In this document: positions 33,501 to 44,616 of the stretch, piece by piece
Numbering within the stretch: the stretch's first letter is position 1
Layout of the letters: every line of letters begins with the position of its first letter
Assembly: GCA_030533445.1 (NCBI GenBank)
Contig: CM060065.1
Coordinates: 52,555,964-52,619,963, forward strand
DNA: 64,000 bases
Direction of reading: 5' to 3'
Origin: Cyprinodon diabolis
Taxonomy: Eukaryota; Chordata; Actinopteri; Cyprinodontiformes; Cyprinodontidae
The notes under the pieces: generated by a model
What the model saw: only the letters and a program-made list of their open reading frames with translations
Database searches by the model: none
What the model was told of the DNA's origin: nothing
Position numbers and translations under genes: made by a program

Positions 33501-34373
33501 CCTGCTCTCGATATCTATATAAGTCATTTTTTCTAAAAGTCAGTGCATTTGTTCTCAGATTGAGGAGGTAAAAGAGACATTTTGCCAATGGAACAAGACA
33601 ATTTACACTTAAAGGTACACTATGCAACCAGTGTTGATTTTCCAGCGAGGCTCCCCCCAGAGGGCGAAAGTAAAAGTGCACTGTCGTAAATACGCTCAGC
33701 TGTTCTCCGGGTTTCTCCGTCAAGCCAGGCGCGGTTGTTTTGAGCTTAGCAGACAGGTGAACGCAACGAATCACCATGTCTACTGCGGTAAGTGACTATT
33801 TTGTTCCAATTTTCCAGTTTGAAAATTTAGCATGTTTCCGACACGGGCTTTCGCTGTTTTCTCGCTGGTTCCGCCATGATAACTGCACAAATATCGCCAC
33901 TGCGCTAGCAACGAGCATGCCTTTCACTGGGTGCGTGTCGCAGTTCTCGCCGTAAAGCAAGACCGACTCTCGCGATCAGTGTTGGGCACGTTACTTTGAA
34001 AAAGTAATTAGTTATAGTTACTAGTTACTTCTCCCAAAAAGTAACTGAGTTAGTAACTGAGTTACTCCACAATAAAAGTAACTAGTTACTAGTAAAAGTA
34101 ACTATTGCGTTACTTTTGCGTTTCTCGCCCCCGTAACCCTCCCCACCCAGCCCCCACCTTCTTGCAGCGTGTTTCCAAAGCCAGCTGAATAGAGCGGACG
34201 ACAAAGACAAGAACCTGCAGAGAGTTTAGCATTTATTGCAACTCAACGTAAATGACATCAGGGGGGAACGCCATGTGAAGTTTTTAACAGGGCGTTCAGA
34301 TCTGGTGAAATTAATAACTGGGGATGTCTAATTCTGAAATCCTGTGTGTTTGGGTTGTTATAGATACTGCAAC

Positions 34374-34412
<39 letters not shown>
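34374..34412 (+). repeat. (TCTA)n microsatellite
   Basis: About ten TCTA units inside the hAT element. Confidence 0.9.
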
Positions 34413-34414
<2 letters not shown>

Positions 34415-34488
34415 GATCTATACTCTGTGTGTGACATAAAATATGGATCTTCATCCCTGCCACAAAGGCCATCAAATAACGCAGAGTA

Positions 34489-34538
34489 TCCATCCATCCA
34501 TCCATCCATCCATCCATCCATCCATCCATCCATCCATT

Positions 34539-34569
<31 letters not shown>

Positions 34570-34586
34570 CCATCCATCCATCCATC
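34489..34586 (+). repeat. (ATCC)n microsatellite
   Basis: About 24 ATCC units with two single-base variants, inside the hAT element. The frames across it (SIHP, WMDG peptides) are artefacts. Confidence 0.95.
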
Positions 34587-35476
34587 CAGATTTCTCCCTT
34601 TCATTTGATCGTTCACGCTCTCCCTAGTTCTCCTGTGGGGCGAGCACAGGGCGGCTGTTGCGCGCCTTTAGCCAGCATGCGCGTTTCCTGTCGCTTGCGC
34701 GGTGAATCGTGCCGCCTGCGCTGTGCGTAGATGCAGGGGAAACCGTATCTGATGGGGAAACGCAGCTCAACGTAACACCGGTATTTCTGTGGAAAACGCT
34801 GTTTTGCTGCTGGAGTCCTCCTGACTCTCCATCTCTCTGTGTGTGCTGTACTTTAACACCCGCCAGCAGAAACACCCACCTACCCAACTGACAGACGGAA
34901 TCTACCTATACATCAGCCAATCTCATCCTCCCCTCTCTCATGACAAGGCGCGCACGAGTCCTATCATGAAAAAAGGTTCATTGTGCGACCTGAGTAACGC
35001 GCAGTAACGGGGTGTCTGTTACAGTCAAAGTAATTAGTTAGATTACTCGTTACTAAAACAAGGTAACGGCGTTAGTAACGCCGTTACTTTCAACGCCGTT
35101 AGTCCCATCACTGCTCGCGATGCACGAGACTTCTGAGCCTGTGGGTGCGGGCCGAGGGCTCCTGCAATTGCAAGTACGGTGTTCCCCCTACAGACCACCA
35201 GGGCGGCCCGAGAAAACCTTTGTCCAACCTGAAATGACTCATTTATTCATCCAAAACGTTATGGAACACATTAATTAACTGAAAAATGTTGCATAGTATG
35301 CCTTTAAAATAAGAAAACACGATTGCATTCCCTTATTGTGCATATTGTCTATTATCTTATTTCAAGAGTTAAAATACTCATTCAATTGGCAAACTATCTC
35401 CTTTACCTACTGAAATGAATGGTAATTACACTTAATTTAAGACATTTTTACATATTTCTGGATCGTTTTTCCAGTG

Positions 35477-36484
35477 TGGATTCTCCAAACTTGGACTAGG
35501 AGAAGATCCAGTGCTGTCCGATTCTGTTGTCCAGATCTCGAACAGCAGGTGTACCAGCACCTGGACGCACGCTGTTTTGAGGAAAACGAGCAGTACCAAG
35601 ACGGAGTTCACCAGAACCTCAGTGGGCAATGGAGGTTAGTGTTCAGTTTGTGTTCTGAGTGTGACTAATTGGACAGGCTGGACAACGTCCAGTCAATCAG
35701 AGTGTCTGGTGTCGTATTGTGAACATCAAACATTTAAGCAGGGATTCTCCACTTTCCCTGCAAAAACATGCATGAGGCACCAACAGAGACTGGAAGGGAG
35801 AGAGGGGGGAACGGGGGCCTGACTGAGTGCGTCTGTGAGGGAAATGGGGTTCATTTGTCTGCTGTGAAAACACAAAAGGCTTTCAGCTCATTACCTGGGT
35901 CACTGTGACCATGACGGGACAAACCGGGGAGGAAGGAGGATTTACCAAAAATACAACCAGCATGTTAAAGCGCTCCGGACTCAGTGGCACCATCAGATAA
36001 ACAGAGAACTCAGGAATGTCATATCCTTCCATTAGCTGTATTTCACTACTGTCTTTCACTACTGTCACATGAACCCTGATGACTTTAAAGCAGCTTCAAG
36101 TGACATTTTAACCTTAAAGGTTATAGCTACAACTTGCTAATTACATGATGGGTTTTGAATACTTACAGAAGTAAGTTTCCCAAAGTAATCCCAAAGTAAT
36201 CATTTGACTGAAAAAGGGTTTATAAATAACTTTCCTATAAATTTTGGCAGGTCCAACACATATGAATATTTACTACTGGTTACGATGCAAACATCGACAT
36301 GAAAGGATTCTGCTCCAATAGGAATAGTAGGCTGAAGTCTAGGCTAGATCGTAGTAGCTCCATGACACAGCTGAGAAAATGCTTCTTCTCAATATCAAAT
36401 TTCTCAGATTCAAGCCAAGAAAAACAAGAAATGAGGCAACACAGGGAGAGCATCGGTCAAGCTGTATAACATTGGTGCATACTT
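35477..36484. other. Stretch with no recognised feature
   Basis: No domain, exon signature or transposon end recognised. Confidence 0.35.
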
Positions 36485-37137
36485 CAATTCAATTCAGTTT
36501 ACTTATATAGCGTCAATTCACAGCACGTCATCTCAAGGCACTTTACAGAGACAAGTCAACCAGATCATACAGTCATTTCAAAGTTGACTCATTGACTCTT
36601 CAGCAATCCCTCACACAAAGCATGCTTGTAGCGATAGTGGAGAGGAAAAACTCCCTTTGAACAGGAAGAAACCTCCAGCAGAACCAGGCTCAGTGTGAGC
36701 GGCCATCTGCTGAGGCCCACTGGGGTTCAAGGAGACAGAAGCAGACATAGAAAAAGAAGCACAGATACAAAAGGCAACTGTCAACCAGCTCCACAGGCGG
36801 CCCCGTCCAGGAAACACACAGCCAGGCAGACGAGCTCCGAGCCAGCTCCCATGTCAGAGGATGAAGAGAGCACATCCACTCAGTCACAGTCAGAGAAACA
36901 GGACTACACTGGAAAACAGGCCAAGCTCCAACATCTAGAAACAAAGGTGTTGATGGCAGCAGCACAGCTGATATTTCTCTCCAGGATGGAGTCACAGCCA
37001 AACAGGAACAGACCAGATGAAGCTACTATGAGAAAAAGCAGAGAGAGCAGAACGTTAGAGATTGAACTAACAGATTCTGCAGAGTGGGAGAATAGAGATA
37101 GAATGAAGTGGAATGATGAAAAAGGGGTCCCTATGTC
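36485..37137 (-). mobile_element. L2-like LINE 3'-UTR, 5'-truncated
   Basis: Minus-strand 3' UTR of the L2-like LINE, ending in ACTGAATTGAATTG at 36485. It matches the other copies from the GGGACCCC stretch (37137 side) onward and includes the extra GTGGAGCTGGTTGACAG block shared with 56025-56535. Contains no ORF2. Confidence 0.75.
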
Positions 37138-37361
37138 AGCCTACGGAAACCGCGGCAGACCAAACCAGATGAAAGTGCGCATTCAGCTCGGCAAAGAACT
37201 CATGCTCTTCCTCAACACTGAAGTCCTCAGACGTTTTTCTTTCGTTGTTTCTTTCTTTGCACAGGTAAACAGCACATTTCTTCTTCTACGCTTGCATTAT
37301 CAAGAGCAGACGCTGAATGCGCACTTTCATCTGGTTTGGTCTGCCGCGGTTTCCGTAGGCT
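37138..37361. mobile_element. 224-bp element with perfect 50-bp terminal inverted repeats
   Basis: AGCCTACGGAAACCGCGGCA opens an arm of 50 bases (37138-37187) whose exact reverse complement ends the element (37312-37361). The loop is about 124 bp. No target duplication is obvious, and its left edge coincides with the 5' end of the LINE fragment. Foldback MITE-like. The frames across it are by-products. Confidence 0.8.
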
Positions 37362-37789
37362 CGTGAACTCGCAGGCGCGCGCTTTTAGGAAATCCTATAC
37401 ACTACTGTTTATGCTCTAAAAACATTCTACATGACTTCGTTTCGAGTAAATTATGGACGCTACCCACTCAGGACACTTGGAATACATTGGACGAGCAGTA
37501 TGGAGGAGTATTGACACGTTTTTTGTGGACTTTTATGGACCTTTCTGCCTCGGGCGCCATAGACCTCCATTATTTGAATGTCAGCAGACAGCAAGAAGCC
37601 TCCCAGATCTCCAGATGCATTTGAGATATCAAAAAAGTACTCCAGAGTGTTGTTCAGCATGGGGGTGAGTAGAAAATGAAGGCTAATCATGTTTTGGGTG
37701 TACTAGTCCTTTAAGGTAGCAGGTTTAGTTGCCATGTAGCGGCTGCTGTTTGTCTTCTAGACCACTGAGTTAAATGTCGTCTAATGGAT
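37362..37789. other. Stretch with no recognised feature
   Basis: Short open frames on both strands (about 70 codons) lack any family resemblance. Confidence 0.35.
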
Positions 37790-37798
37790 CAATTTTTA

Positions 37799-38351
37799 TA
37801 GCCTGACGTAGTCCTACTGAATTCTAGTCCAAATGAGTCTGATGCTGCTCTATAGAGCTGTGATTATGGGGCGTGTTTCGAACGAACCAGGAAAAAAAAT
37901 GCCTCTGCACTCAATTGGATAGACCTACAACCAATAAGAGCAACGGAGTGCGTGACGTATGTTAAGCGACGCATAGTTGTTGTCAACAAAAATCAAAGCG
38001 TCCAGTTGCACGCCTAGAATAAGAAGATGAGCCTTGATCGCGTTTCTCTGTTCCTCTTTTAAAATTAATTTGCTGTCGATATCTTCTAGAACAGACCTAA
38101 TAGCAGAATCTACTCACCTCAACTCTCCAGCGGCAGCCATTGTTGTTGTCACCCAAGCGCGCTTTGGTGACGTGGTTGATTACGTTACTGTTGATCATCT
38201 GTCCATCATCGTATAAAGCCCGCCCTGACAATTTGATTGGCCCGCCAGATATTGTGCGAGCATACTCGCGCTACTATTGAGCAATGCCAGACCGAACTTC
38301 CCGACCTCAAACGTTGTGGGCGGGACTAAGTTCGGAATGGCACCCAGGCTA
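37799..38351 (-). mobile_element. RecQ-relic MITE family 2, copy E (553 bp)
   Basis: Reverse-complement copy of 15499-16051, same length, about three differences noticed by eye. Flanked by CAATTTTTA (37790-37798) and CCGTTTTTA (38352-38360), a 9-bp duplication with two mismatches. Carries the same short RecQ-like relic frame with the same early stop. Confidence 0.8.
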
Positions 38352-38360
38352 CCGTTTTTA

Positions 38361-39896
38361 GCTTAAAAGAGGAGAGTCTTGTGAGAGGAGATGTATCAGC
38401 GGTCAGAACCAACCCGATCATCAGGAACAGCTCGATCATTTGTTCCTTAAATCAGACGTTTCTCTCAGTAGGAAATTAAAATGGCTGCAGAGCAGTTTCC
38501 CTGACACCCTGAAACTTGTAGACTCAGCAGTTCGAACCGTTCTGCATTTAGTATGAAGCTGTGGACCAAAGAGTCATCAGATCATTCATCAGAATAAGAA
38601 CAGACTCACACCCCCGCTCACACCAGCTCCTATTTAACCTCTGGTCCCTTTAGGCTGTTTGTTGGTTTGGGTCGGCTCTGCTTCCCTGTTTAAAATGGAC
38701 AGGTCCCAGGGGAGATTGCTGATTTAGCACTTCATCAGAACAGGACAGAACATCTGCTGGAGAGTTCGGATTTCTGCCAAGCGCCGGACCAGCAACAAAG
38801 GAGAAAAATGCACTGAAACCATCCAGGAGATGTTTCACATTTGGGGGACAGAATCCTGCAGACAGAAAACCGGCTTTGGTGCTGAATACATGTGGAGGAG
38901 CTAAATTAAACTCCATAAAACTTCAAAACATAATAGAAACCTTCAAAGGTTGCCTACACTGAAGTTCTGTTGTCATGGACTGTGGTGTCGGAGAACCCTA
39001 AAGTCGACAGGAGGATATTTAATATTTTCAGCTCAGATCCAGTTTCTGTTCTGGGCTCATCTGGGTCCAGAAACAGCACAGAGAGTCGGGGGGGGGGCAC
39101 TTAGGATGAACTGTGCCAAGGATTCAATGTTTTCTTTCCCCTCCAGCACCAGATGGATCTGAACGTTTCTCTGCCACTCACCTGGCCTCTGATTCACAGA
39201 GCTGATCTGCTACGCTCATTAAAACCAGGATTTCCAGGAAGACCTTTCCTCTGGCTCTGAAACTGCATCTGATGTGATGACAGGATTTCATTTATGCTTT
39301 TCTTCTGCTGGAACTGAAGCTTTATTAACAGAAATGTTCCAGGAGATTTATTTAGCTGGTTTTATGATGATCTGTTCCGATCAAAGATAACGTGCAGGGA
39401 AGACAATAAAAATCACTGTGAATAAAATATGTTCTAAGTCTGGGCTGAGGTCAGACATTATGCAATATTTTAACGGTCTGAATGACGGCTGTAAACTGCC
39501 TTCATAGCTGGGTGCTGTCTGCTGTGGATTAACATAATGGTTTGGATCGTAGCGGCGGTTACAGGTCTCCTCTTTACTGGTGGAAACTGAGAACTTGGAT
39601 AAATGTCTGCTGGTGTAGAAGGCTACATGTTTAAATAGGATCTTGAAGAAGGTTTGGAGATGTGAGAATAAACATTTCTCTCTGATCTTCATGTGATCTT
39701 GTGTGTTTCAGGTTAACCTGAAGCTCTCAAGCTGCTCTTGTATTTTCAAGGATCTTACCTGCCTCACCGTACCACAGTCCCAGTTTGACTCTCTCAGCTC
39801 CACCATCAGCCTGCTCCACTCTCACGCCCGCTTAGCTGCCTATGATAGGGAACACAGTGATGGGAGAGATCATACCTGTCCCTCAGTCCCTGACAA
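38361..39896. other. Stretch with no clear feature
   Basis: A pyrimidine-rich acceptor (TCTTGTGTGTTTCAG) ends at 39711 and opens a short + frame (VNLKLSSCSCIFKDLTCLTV...), but there is no donor or recognised domain. Poly(G) run near 39088. Otherwise nothing seen. Confidence 0.3.
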
Positions 39897-39899
39897 TGA

Positions 39900-40072
39900 T
39901 TTTAATTCTATTCAGTTTATTTCTATAGCTCCAATTCACATCATGTCATCTCAGGTCACTTTCCAGTTCACCAGATCATCCAGTCAGATTGATTCAAAGT
40001 TTTCTATCTAAGGAAAACCAGCTGATTACATCGACTCATCTTCAGCAATCCCTCACACTAAGCATATGGCTG
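39900..40072 (-). mobile_element. L2-like LINE 3'-tail fragment
   Basis: Contains the AATAGAATT-type tail boundary, TATAGCTCCAATTCACAT and CTATCTAAGGAAAACCAGCT, in the order of the LINE 3' end on the minus strand. Confidence 0.65.
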
Positions 40073-40344
40073 TACCTGCAGGCTACAGTAGTAAAACAAA
40101 AAAACCCTGATTAAAGCCACATTTAAAAAATATTTTATATCTCTAAACATCCCACAATAAGTCTCATTTTTTAACCCCGAACATTTCAGCCTGTGCCCCT
40201 AAAATTAACACTAAAATGCCCTATAACTACTTCACTGTATATTTATTAATAGACGTACATTTAAAGTAATTATGTAAATTTTATTATTTTTCTATCTTTT
40301 ACAATTTCATTGTATAGATAATATTATGTACCTTTGATGTAAAC

Positions 40345-40590
40345 CGTCGATCTAAGGAAAACCAGCTGATTGCATCGACTCATTGACTCTTCAGCAATCC
40401 CTCACACTAAGCATGCTTGTAGCGACAGTGGAGAGGAAAAACTCCCTTTGAACAGGAAGAAACCTCCAGCAGAACCAGGCTCAGTGTGAGCGGCCATCTG
40501 CTGAGGCCCACTGGGGTTCAAGGAGACAGAAGCAGACATAGAAAAAGAAGCATAGATACAAAAGGCAACTGTCAACCAGCTCCTCAAAGA
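40345..40590 (-). mobile_element. L2-like LINE 3'-UTR fragment
   Basis: Starts TCTAAGGAAAACCAGCTGAT and runs through GCTTGTAGCGACAGTGGAGA to CAACTGTCAACCAGCTCC. It overlaps in content with the previous fragment, so it is a separate insertion. AT-rich sequence lies between the two. Confidence 0.7.
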
Positions 40591-40949
40591 TTGCAGTGGC
40601 TTGAAGGCAACACTAATTATTTGAGAACATTGAAATGATTTAATAAAGTTAAAGAGAGATAAAATCACTGATTAAATAATAAAATGAAAGTTATGATGAA
40701 AATGTAGCCAATAATTAGCCCTGTCAAATGTCACCTGACACATACAAGGTCTTAATCACTATAAAAACAACTGAAGGTTTAATCACTTTTACAGTTTTTT
40801 TGGGAGTTTATTCTTTATTAGTGGATCATAGGAACTATGGCTGCTTCTCCTTTTTGGTTCCAGTTCTGGGAATGCAGAGTAGATTTGATCCAATAGACCT
40901 GAGAGGTCTGGCTGTCGATCAACCGACTACAAGACTATAGTGTGTTTTG

Positions 40950-41125
40950 AAACTAAGCCATTCAGTGATTTATAGACTAATATAAGTATTTTAAGGTCTA
41001 TTCTCTGAGCTATAGGAGGCCAGTAGAGAACTTTACCACTAGGCTGATGTTCTCCACTTTCTTAGTTCTAGTGAGGATGCAGGCAGCAGCATTCTGGACC
41101 AGCTGCAGCTGTCCATGATGATCCA
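40950..41125 (-). mobile_element. Diverged L2-like ORF2 fragment
   Basis: GCAGCAGCATTCTGGACCAG and flanks resemble the RVLQNAAAR-coding region (minus strand) of LINE copy 1, but heavily decayed. Confidence 0.4.
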
Positions 41126-41189
41126 ATGATTAACTTTTTGCTTTTGCTGGTTGCTTCATGAGCAAAACATGAATTATATACTCAAGGTT

Positions 41190-41415
41190 CTGGGTTTGAT
41201 TCCTGGCCCGGGGTCTTTCTGCATGGAGTTTGAATGTCATACGCATATGTGTGGGTTCTCTCCGGGTTCTCCAGTTTCCTCCCACAGTCCAAGGACATGA
41301 CTGACAGGTAATTGCTGTCTGTAAATTGTCCTTAGGTGGGAGTATCTGTGTGCATGGTTGTATGTCTTTGGTTGTCTCTGTATCCCCCTACAGACCAGAA
41401 GATCAGAGAGCCCAT
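41190..41415 (+). repeat. tRNA-derived SINE-like repeat, partial
   Basis: Has a B-box-like GGTTCTGGGTTTGATTCC followed by GGGTCTTTCTGCATGGAGTT and CTCCCACAGTCCAAGGACAT, the order of a common fish SINE-like repeat. The A-box side is poorly preserved. Confidence 0.5.
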
Positions 41416-41435
41416 TTGTTATGGTTGTCATTTGT

Positions 41436-41871
41436 TGTGACTCTGAGTTTTCAGTTTTCTGTTATCAGTTGCTTTTATTTTCAATGATATTCTAGGATTC
41501 TTTAGTTACTCTCTGTTGCCCCCTTGTGATTGTTTTCTTTCCCCTTGGATTCCCTCTTGCCAGTTCCACCCACACCTGCTCCTCATTCAGCTCGTTAGTC
41601 CATCCTTTGTTCTGTTCTCCTTAAATACTCCACCTCTGCAGTCACTCAGTGCTGGTTCCTTCTCGTTGCTGTATTGTCTACTCAGCTCATCTCTCCCCGG
41701 CTCCTCAGACATGTTTTTCCCCCTGATTTCTCCATGGCTTTGGTTTGTTTAATATTTTTGGATTTCTGCCTCTGCTACCTATGGTCTGCAATTAAACCTC
41801 TAAGAACTCATCTCTGCTTCACTCGTCTCAGCATCTGGGTCTTCGAACCACCTCACCACCCATTGTTGACA
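41436..41871 (+). mobile_element. Solo LTR-like element, copy 1 of a family
   Basis: Starts near TGTGACTCTGAGTTTTCAGT and ends CATTGTTGACA. Shares CACACCTGCTCC and TAAATACTCCACC with the LTRs at 42483 and 62575. No target duplication was found, so the ends are approximate. Confidence 0.5.
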
Positions 41872-42234
41872 CGATGAGGTACAGAAGGGGAATCCAAGCT
41901 GGTTTCAGAAGAACAGTCCAAGTTCGGTAATCCAGAAGAATCCTGGAATCAGTCCAGAACAGAGCAGATTAACAGAGCAGAGAGCAAAGCAAAACCCAGG
42001 ATCCAGAAACAGATCACAATCAGATAATCAGAACAAAGATCAGAGAGCTAGAGTGACTCACACCAAACAGCTTGAATAATCTGGCTCTGGTAGCTGGAAA
42101 ACATGCAGCATATGTAGGAGCTGGAAACAGGTGGAAAAGATAAGCAGTAATGAGAAACCGGGCAGAGTTAAACAGGTGAGTGGAATGAGCATCCAGCCAG
42201 ACACCAACGCCAGGACCATGACAAAAACCAGACA

Positions 42235-42360
42235 AAACCTTTTTTAGTTTTAGTCGACTAAAACTGACTAAAACTATCACATATAGTAATGACTAAAATG
42301 TCACTAAAACTAATAATAATTTCGTCCTGAAGACTCAGACTAAATCTAACATGGCTGTCT
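42235..42360. mobile_element. hAT-like TTTTAGTCGACTAAAACT fragment
   Basis: TTTAGTCGACTAAAACTGAC and repeated ACTAAAACT/TGACTAAAAT motifs, as in common fish hAT-derived sequences. Boundaries unclear. Confidence 0.35.
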
Positions 42361-42482
42361 AAAACTACACTGGAAGAGATAAATACTGTTGAATGCTGCA
42401 CTAAGATCCAATAAAACCAGAATTTTGTTTCCTCCACAATCTGCATCTATGTGATGAGCAGGAAAACCTGACTGGAAGACAT

Positions 42483-42942
42483 TGTAACGATCTTGGTTCT
42501 GTTGTTTTCTCTAAGTTTTCAGTTTCAAGTTCATCCAGGTTTTTCCTTGTTTTCTAGCTTTATTGGTGTCTGGGTTCATTTAAGTTGCTTAAGGTTTTCT
42601 GTCTGTCCTCTGTTGCCCCGTTGTGATCTTTTCCCTTGGCTTCCTCATCAGCTCTCGTCACACCTGCTCCCTATCAGCTCATTAGTCCTGCCTTTGTTCA
42701 GTCAGCCATAAATACACTCCATCTTTGCTGGTCCCTCGTCTTATTTCATCCTACCCAGGCTCCTCATGACTTTTTCCCCTGATGTCTCCATGGTCCTGGT
42801 TAGTGTTCAATTCTTATGTTGGATTTTTGGATTCCTGTTTTTTTTGCCTGATTTTTTTTTCATTAAACCTTCAAAGAACTCACCCCTGCCTCTCAGCTTC
42901 TGCTTTTGGGTCCTAACAAAACCTTAAAACCAAATCGTGACA
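42483..42942 (+). mobile_element. Solo LTR, copy 2 (460 bp)
   Basis: Begins TGTAACGATCTTGG and ends AAATCGTGACA, flanked by GACAT (42478-42482) and GATAT (42943-42947), a 5-bp duplication with one mismatch. No internal coding sequence, so it is probably the product of LTR recombination. Confidence 0.7.
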
Positions 42943-42989
42943 GATATTGAAGCTGCTGGTCATTAAGAAGGTGTTTAATTGTTTAAAAA

Positions 42990-43701
42990 TGTCATGATTG
43001 GTTTAATATCAAACCCACATGCAGAACACAAAGGAGGCTGGGTAAAAGTTTAACAGAGTTTATTAAGATGTTTGACACAAAAGACATGAACTGGATCTGG
43101 AACAGGTCCGGGTTGGGTTCACTGAAGTCTGCAGAGATGATAGTTTGATTAGCTGGGCAGGCAGATGATTAAAGAGTCCTTTAGATAATTCTTATTCTAC
43201 CTTGACGGGGTCCAGGCTTCTCTTGTGAGAGAGGGAACCGTTGGGTCCAGAGACTGTTGGTTCAGCAGAGTACTCAAGCAGCTGCAGCGTCTAACTTCTG
43301 ACTTTGAATGGCAGAGATTGATCAGAGTTTCCAGCTCTTCACAGAGAGCAGCAGGAGAAATCCAAATAGGAATCTTCAGGTTTGGCTCACCAGGGCTGGA
43401 AGGCAGGTTAAGCTCACCCAGAGCTTCAGGCTTGAGACAGGTTTCCTGTGAGCAAAGACAGAGGTGGGTTAGAATCAGGTTTCTCACTTAGAGATAACTT
43501 AGATTCTTTCAGGTAACAGAGGCTCAGGTTGCTAACCAAACTAAGGTCAACACTGCGGCGTCGAAGAAAGGTCTGGCAGCTGCTTAAGAAGGGAAGGTCT
43601 CCTGATGAGTAGATGCGTCTCAGGTGTGCTGGAGGGCTCCAGCCCAGGAGACCTACAGCGCACTCTGCTGGAGAAAGGTGGTACATCTCCAGATCCCAAC
43701 A
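42990..43701 (-). repeat. 3' LTR of the chromovirus
   Basis: On the minus strand TGTTGGGATC...CATGACA. Near-identical to the LTR at 49509. Confidence 0.9.
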
Positions 43702-43716
43702 GTACCCCCCTCTCAA
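43702..43716 (-). other. Polypurine tract
   Basis: Minus strand reads GAGAGGGGGGTAC directly before the 3' LTR, as needed for plus-strand priming in LTR elements. Confidence 0.6.
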
Positions 43717-44610
43717 CGACCGCCTCTTGGCGGTCCCGAGGAAGTGGACGGGAGGGAACTCTCATACTCCTCGATCTGGGACGGATCGAGGATGTATGAG
43801 CCAGGAACCCAGGTGTGGTCCTCCGGACCGTAACCCTCCCAGTCGACGAGGTACTGCCATCCGCGACCTCGCCGACGGGAGTCCATGATCCTGCGAACTG
43901 TGTAGGCCGGATGGCCGTTGATGTCCAGGGCGGGTGGAGGGGAGTTGGACGGTGGGCACAAGGATCTAGTAATGACTGGTTTGACTTGGGAGACATGGAA
44001 CGTAGGATGGATGCGGAGATTCGGTGGCAGGTGCAGGCGGACAGCAGAGGGGTTGATTATTCGGACAATTTTATAAGGGCCGATGACCCGGGGTGACAGC
44101 TTCTTGGACATGGCTTTGAGGGGAATGTCACGTGTTGACAACCAAACCTCTTGGCCTATGGTGTAATCAGGGGCAGGACGTCTCTTGGAATCTGCGAAGC
44201 GTTTTGTAGAAGCAGATGAGCGGTTGAGGGTGGTGATGGTGTCCTTCCAGATGCGCTGACAACGGCGGATGTGGTGATGGACTGATCTGACCATTATCTC
44301 TCTCTCGTCTGCAGGGAAAAGTGGAGGCTGATAACCAATGGAAACTTGGAACGGGGATAAACCAGTAGAAGCGGATTTCAATGAGTTATGGGCGTACTCG
44401 ATCCAGGTCAGAAACTGACTCCAGTCAGTAGGGTTATTGGATGTTAGGCAGCGGAGAGTGGATTCTAGTTGTTGATTCATCCTCTCCGTTTGCCCGTTAG
44501 ACTGTGGGTGATAAGCAGAGGTGAGGGAGGATTTACAGTTTAACGCGGAACAGAAAGCTTTCCAGACCTGTGAGATGAACTGAGGACCGCGGTCAGAGAG
44601 GATTTCTTGT
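43713..44610 (-). pseudogene. Chromovirus integrase C-part with chromodomain
   Basis: Continues the integrase after the LINE: a SDRGPQF-type block near 44580, [17 protein letters not shown] around 44480-44520, then [12 protein letters not shown] chromodomain follows ([20 protein letters not shown], then [12 protein letters not shown]). The frame is open to a stop at 43713. Chromodomains direct integration to marked chromatin and define chromoviruses. Because of the LINE insertion it cannot be translated with the rest of pol. Confidence 0.88.
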
Positions 44611-44616
44611 GGAATA

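Larger units (their letters stand above)
33977..35113. mobile_element. hAT-like element with perfect 8-bp duplication
   Basis: Starts CAGTGTTGGGCACGTTACTT and ends TTAGTCCCATCACTG, flanked by CTCGCGAT on both sides (33969-33976 and 35114-35121). The ends are dense in AGTAACT/AGTTACT motifs. The interior holds a (TCTA)n repeat near 34374-34412 and an (ATCC)n repeat near 34489-34586. No transposase frame recognised. Confidence 0.85.
33613..35303. mobile_element. TTAA-flanked inverted-repeat element (Kolobok/piggyBac-type target)
   Basis: Ends AGGTACACTATGCAAC and (reversed) AGGCATACTATGCAAC, 14 of 16 alike, directly flanked by TTAA at 33609-33612 and 35304-35307. TTAA duplication is shared by the Kolobok and piggyBac superfamilies; the AGG start favours Kolobok. 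It includes an ATG with a consensus donor (ATGTCTACTGCG/GTAAGT at 33776) and has been split by a hAT element. No transposase. Confidence 0.65.
33505..35476 (-). mobile_element. CACTG MITE, copy 3, split by nested elements
   Basis: Left part to 33612 (TGCATTTGTTCTCAGATTG, GCCAATGGAACAAGACAATT) and right part from 35304 (AATAAGAAAACACGATTGC... to TTTTTCCAGTG at 35476) are the reverse complement of copies 1 and 2. The interior is filled by the TTAA element and, within it, a hAT element. The far left end is diverged. Confidence 0.65.

Noticed and set aside
39703..39900. Possible exon after a pyrimidine-rich acceptor
   Set aside because: No donor, no recognised peptide, and it runs into a LINE tail; kept only as a note.
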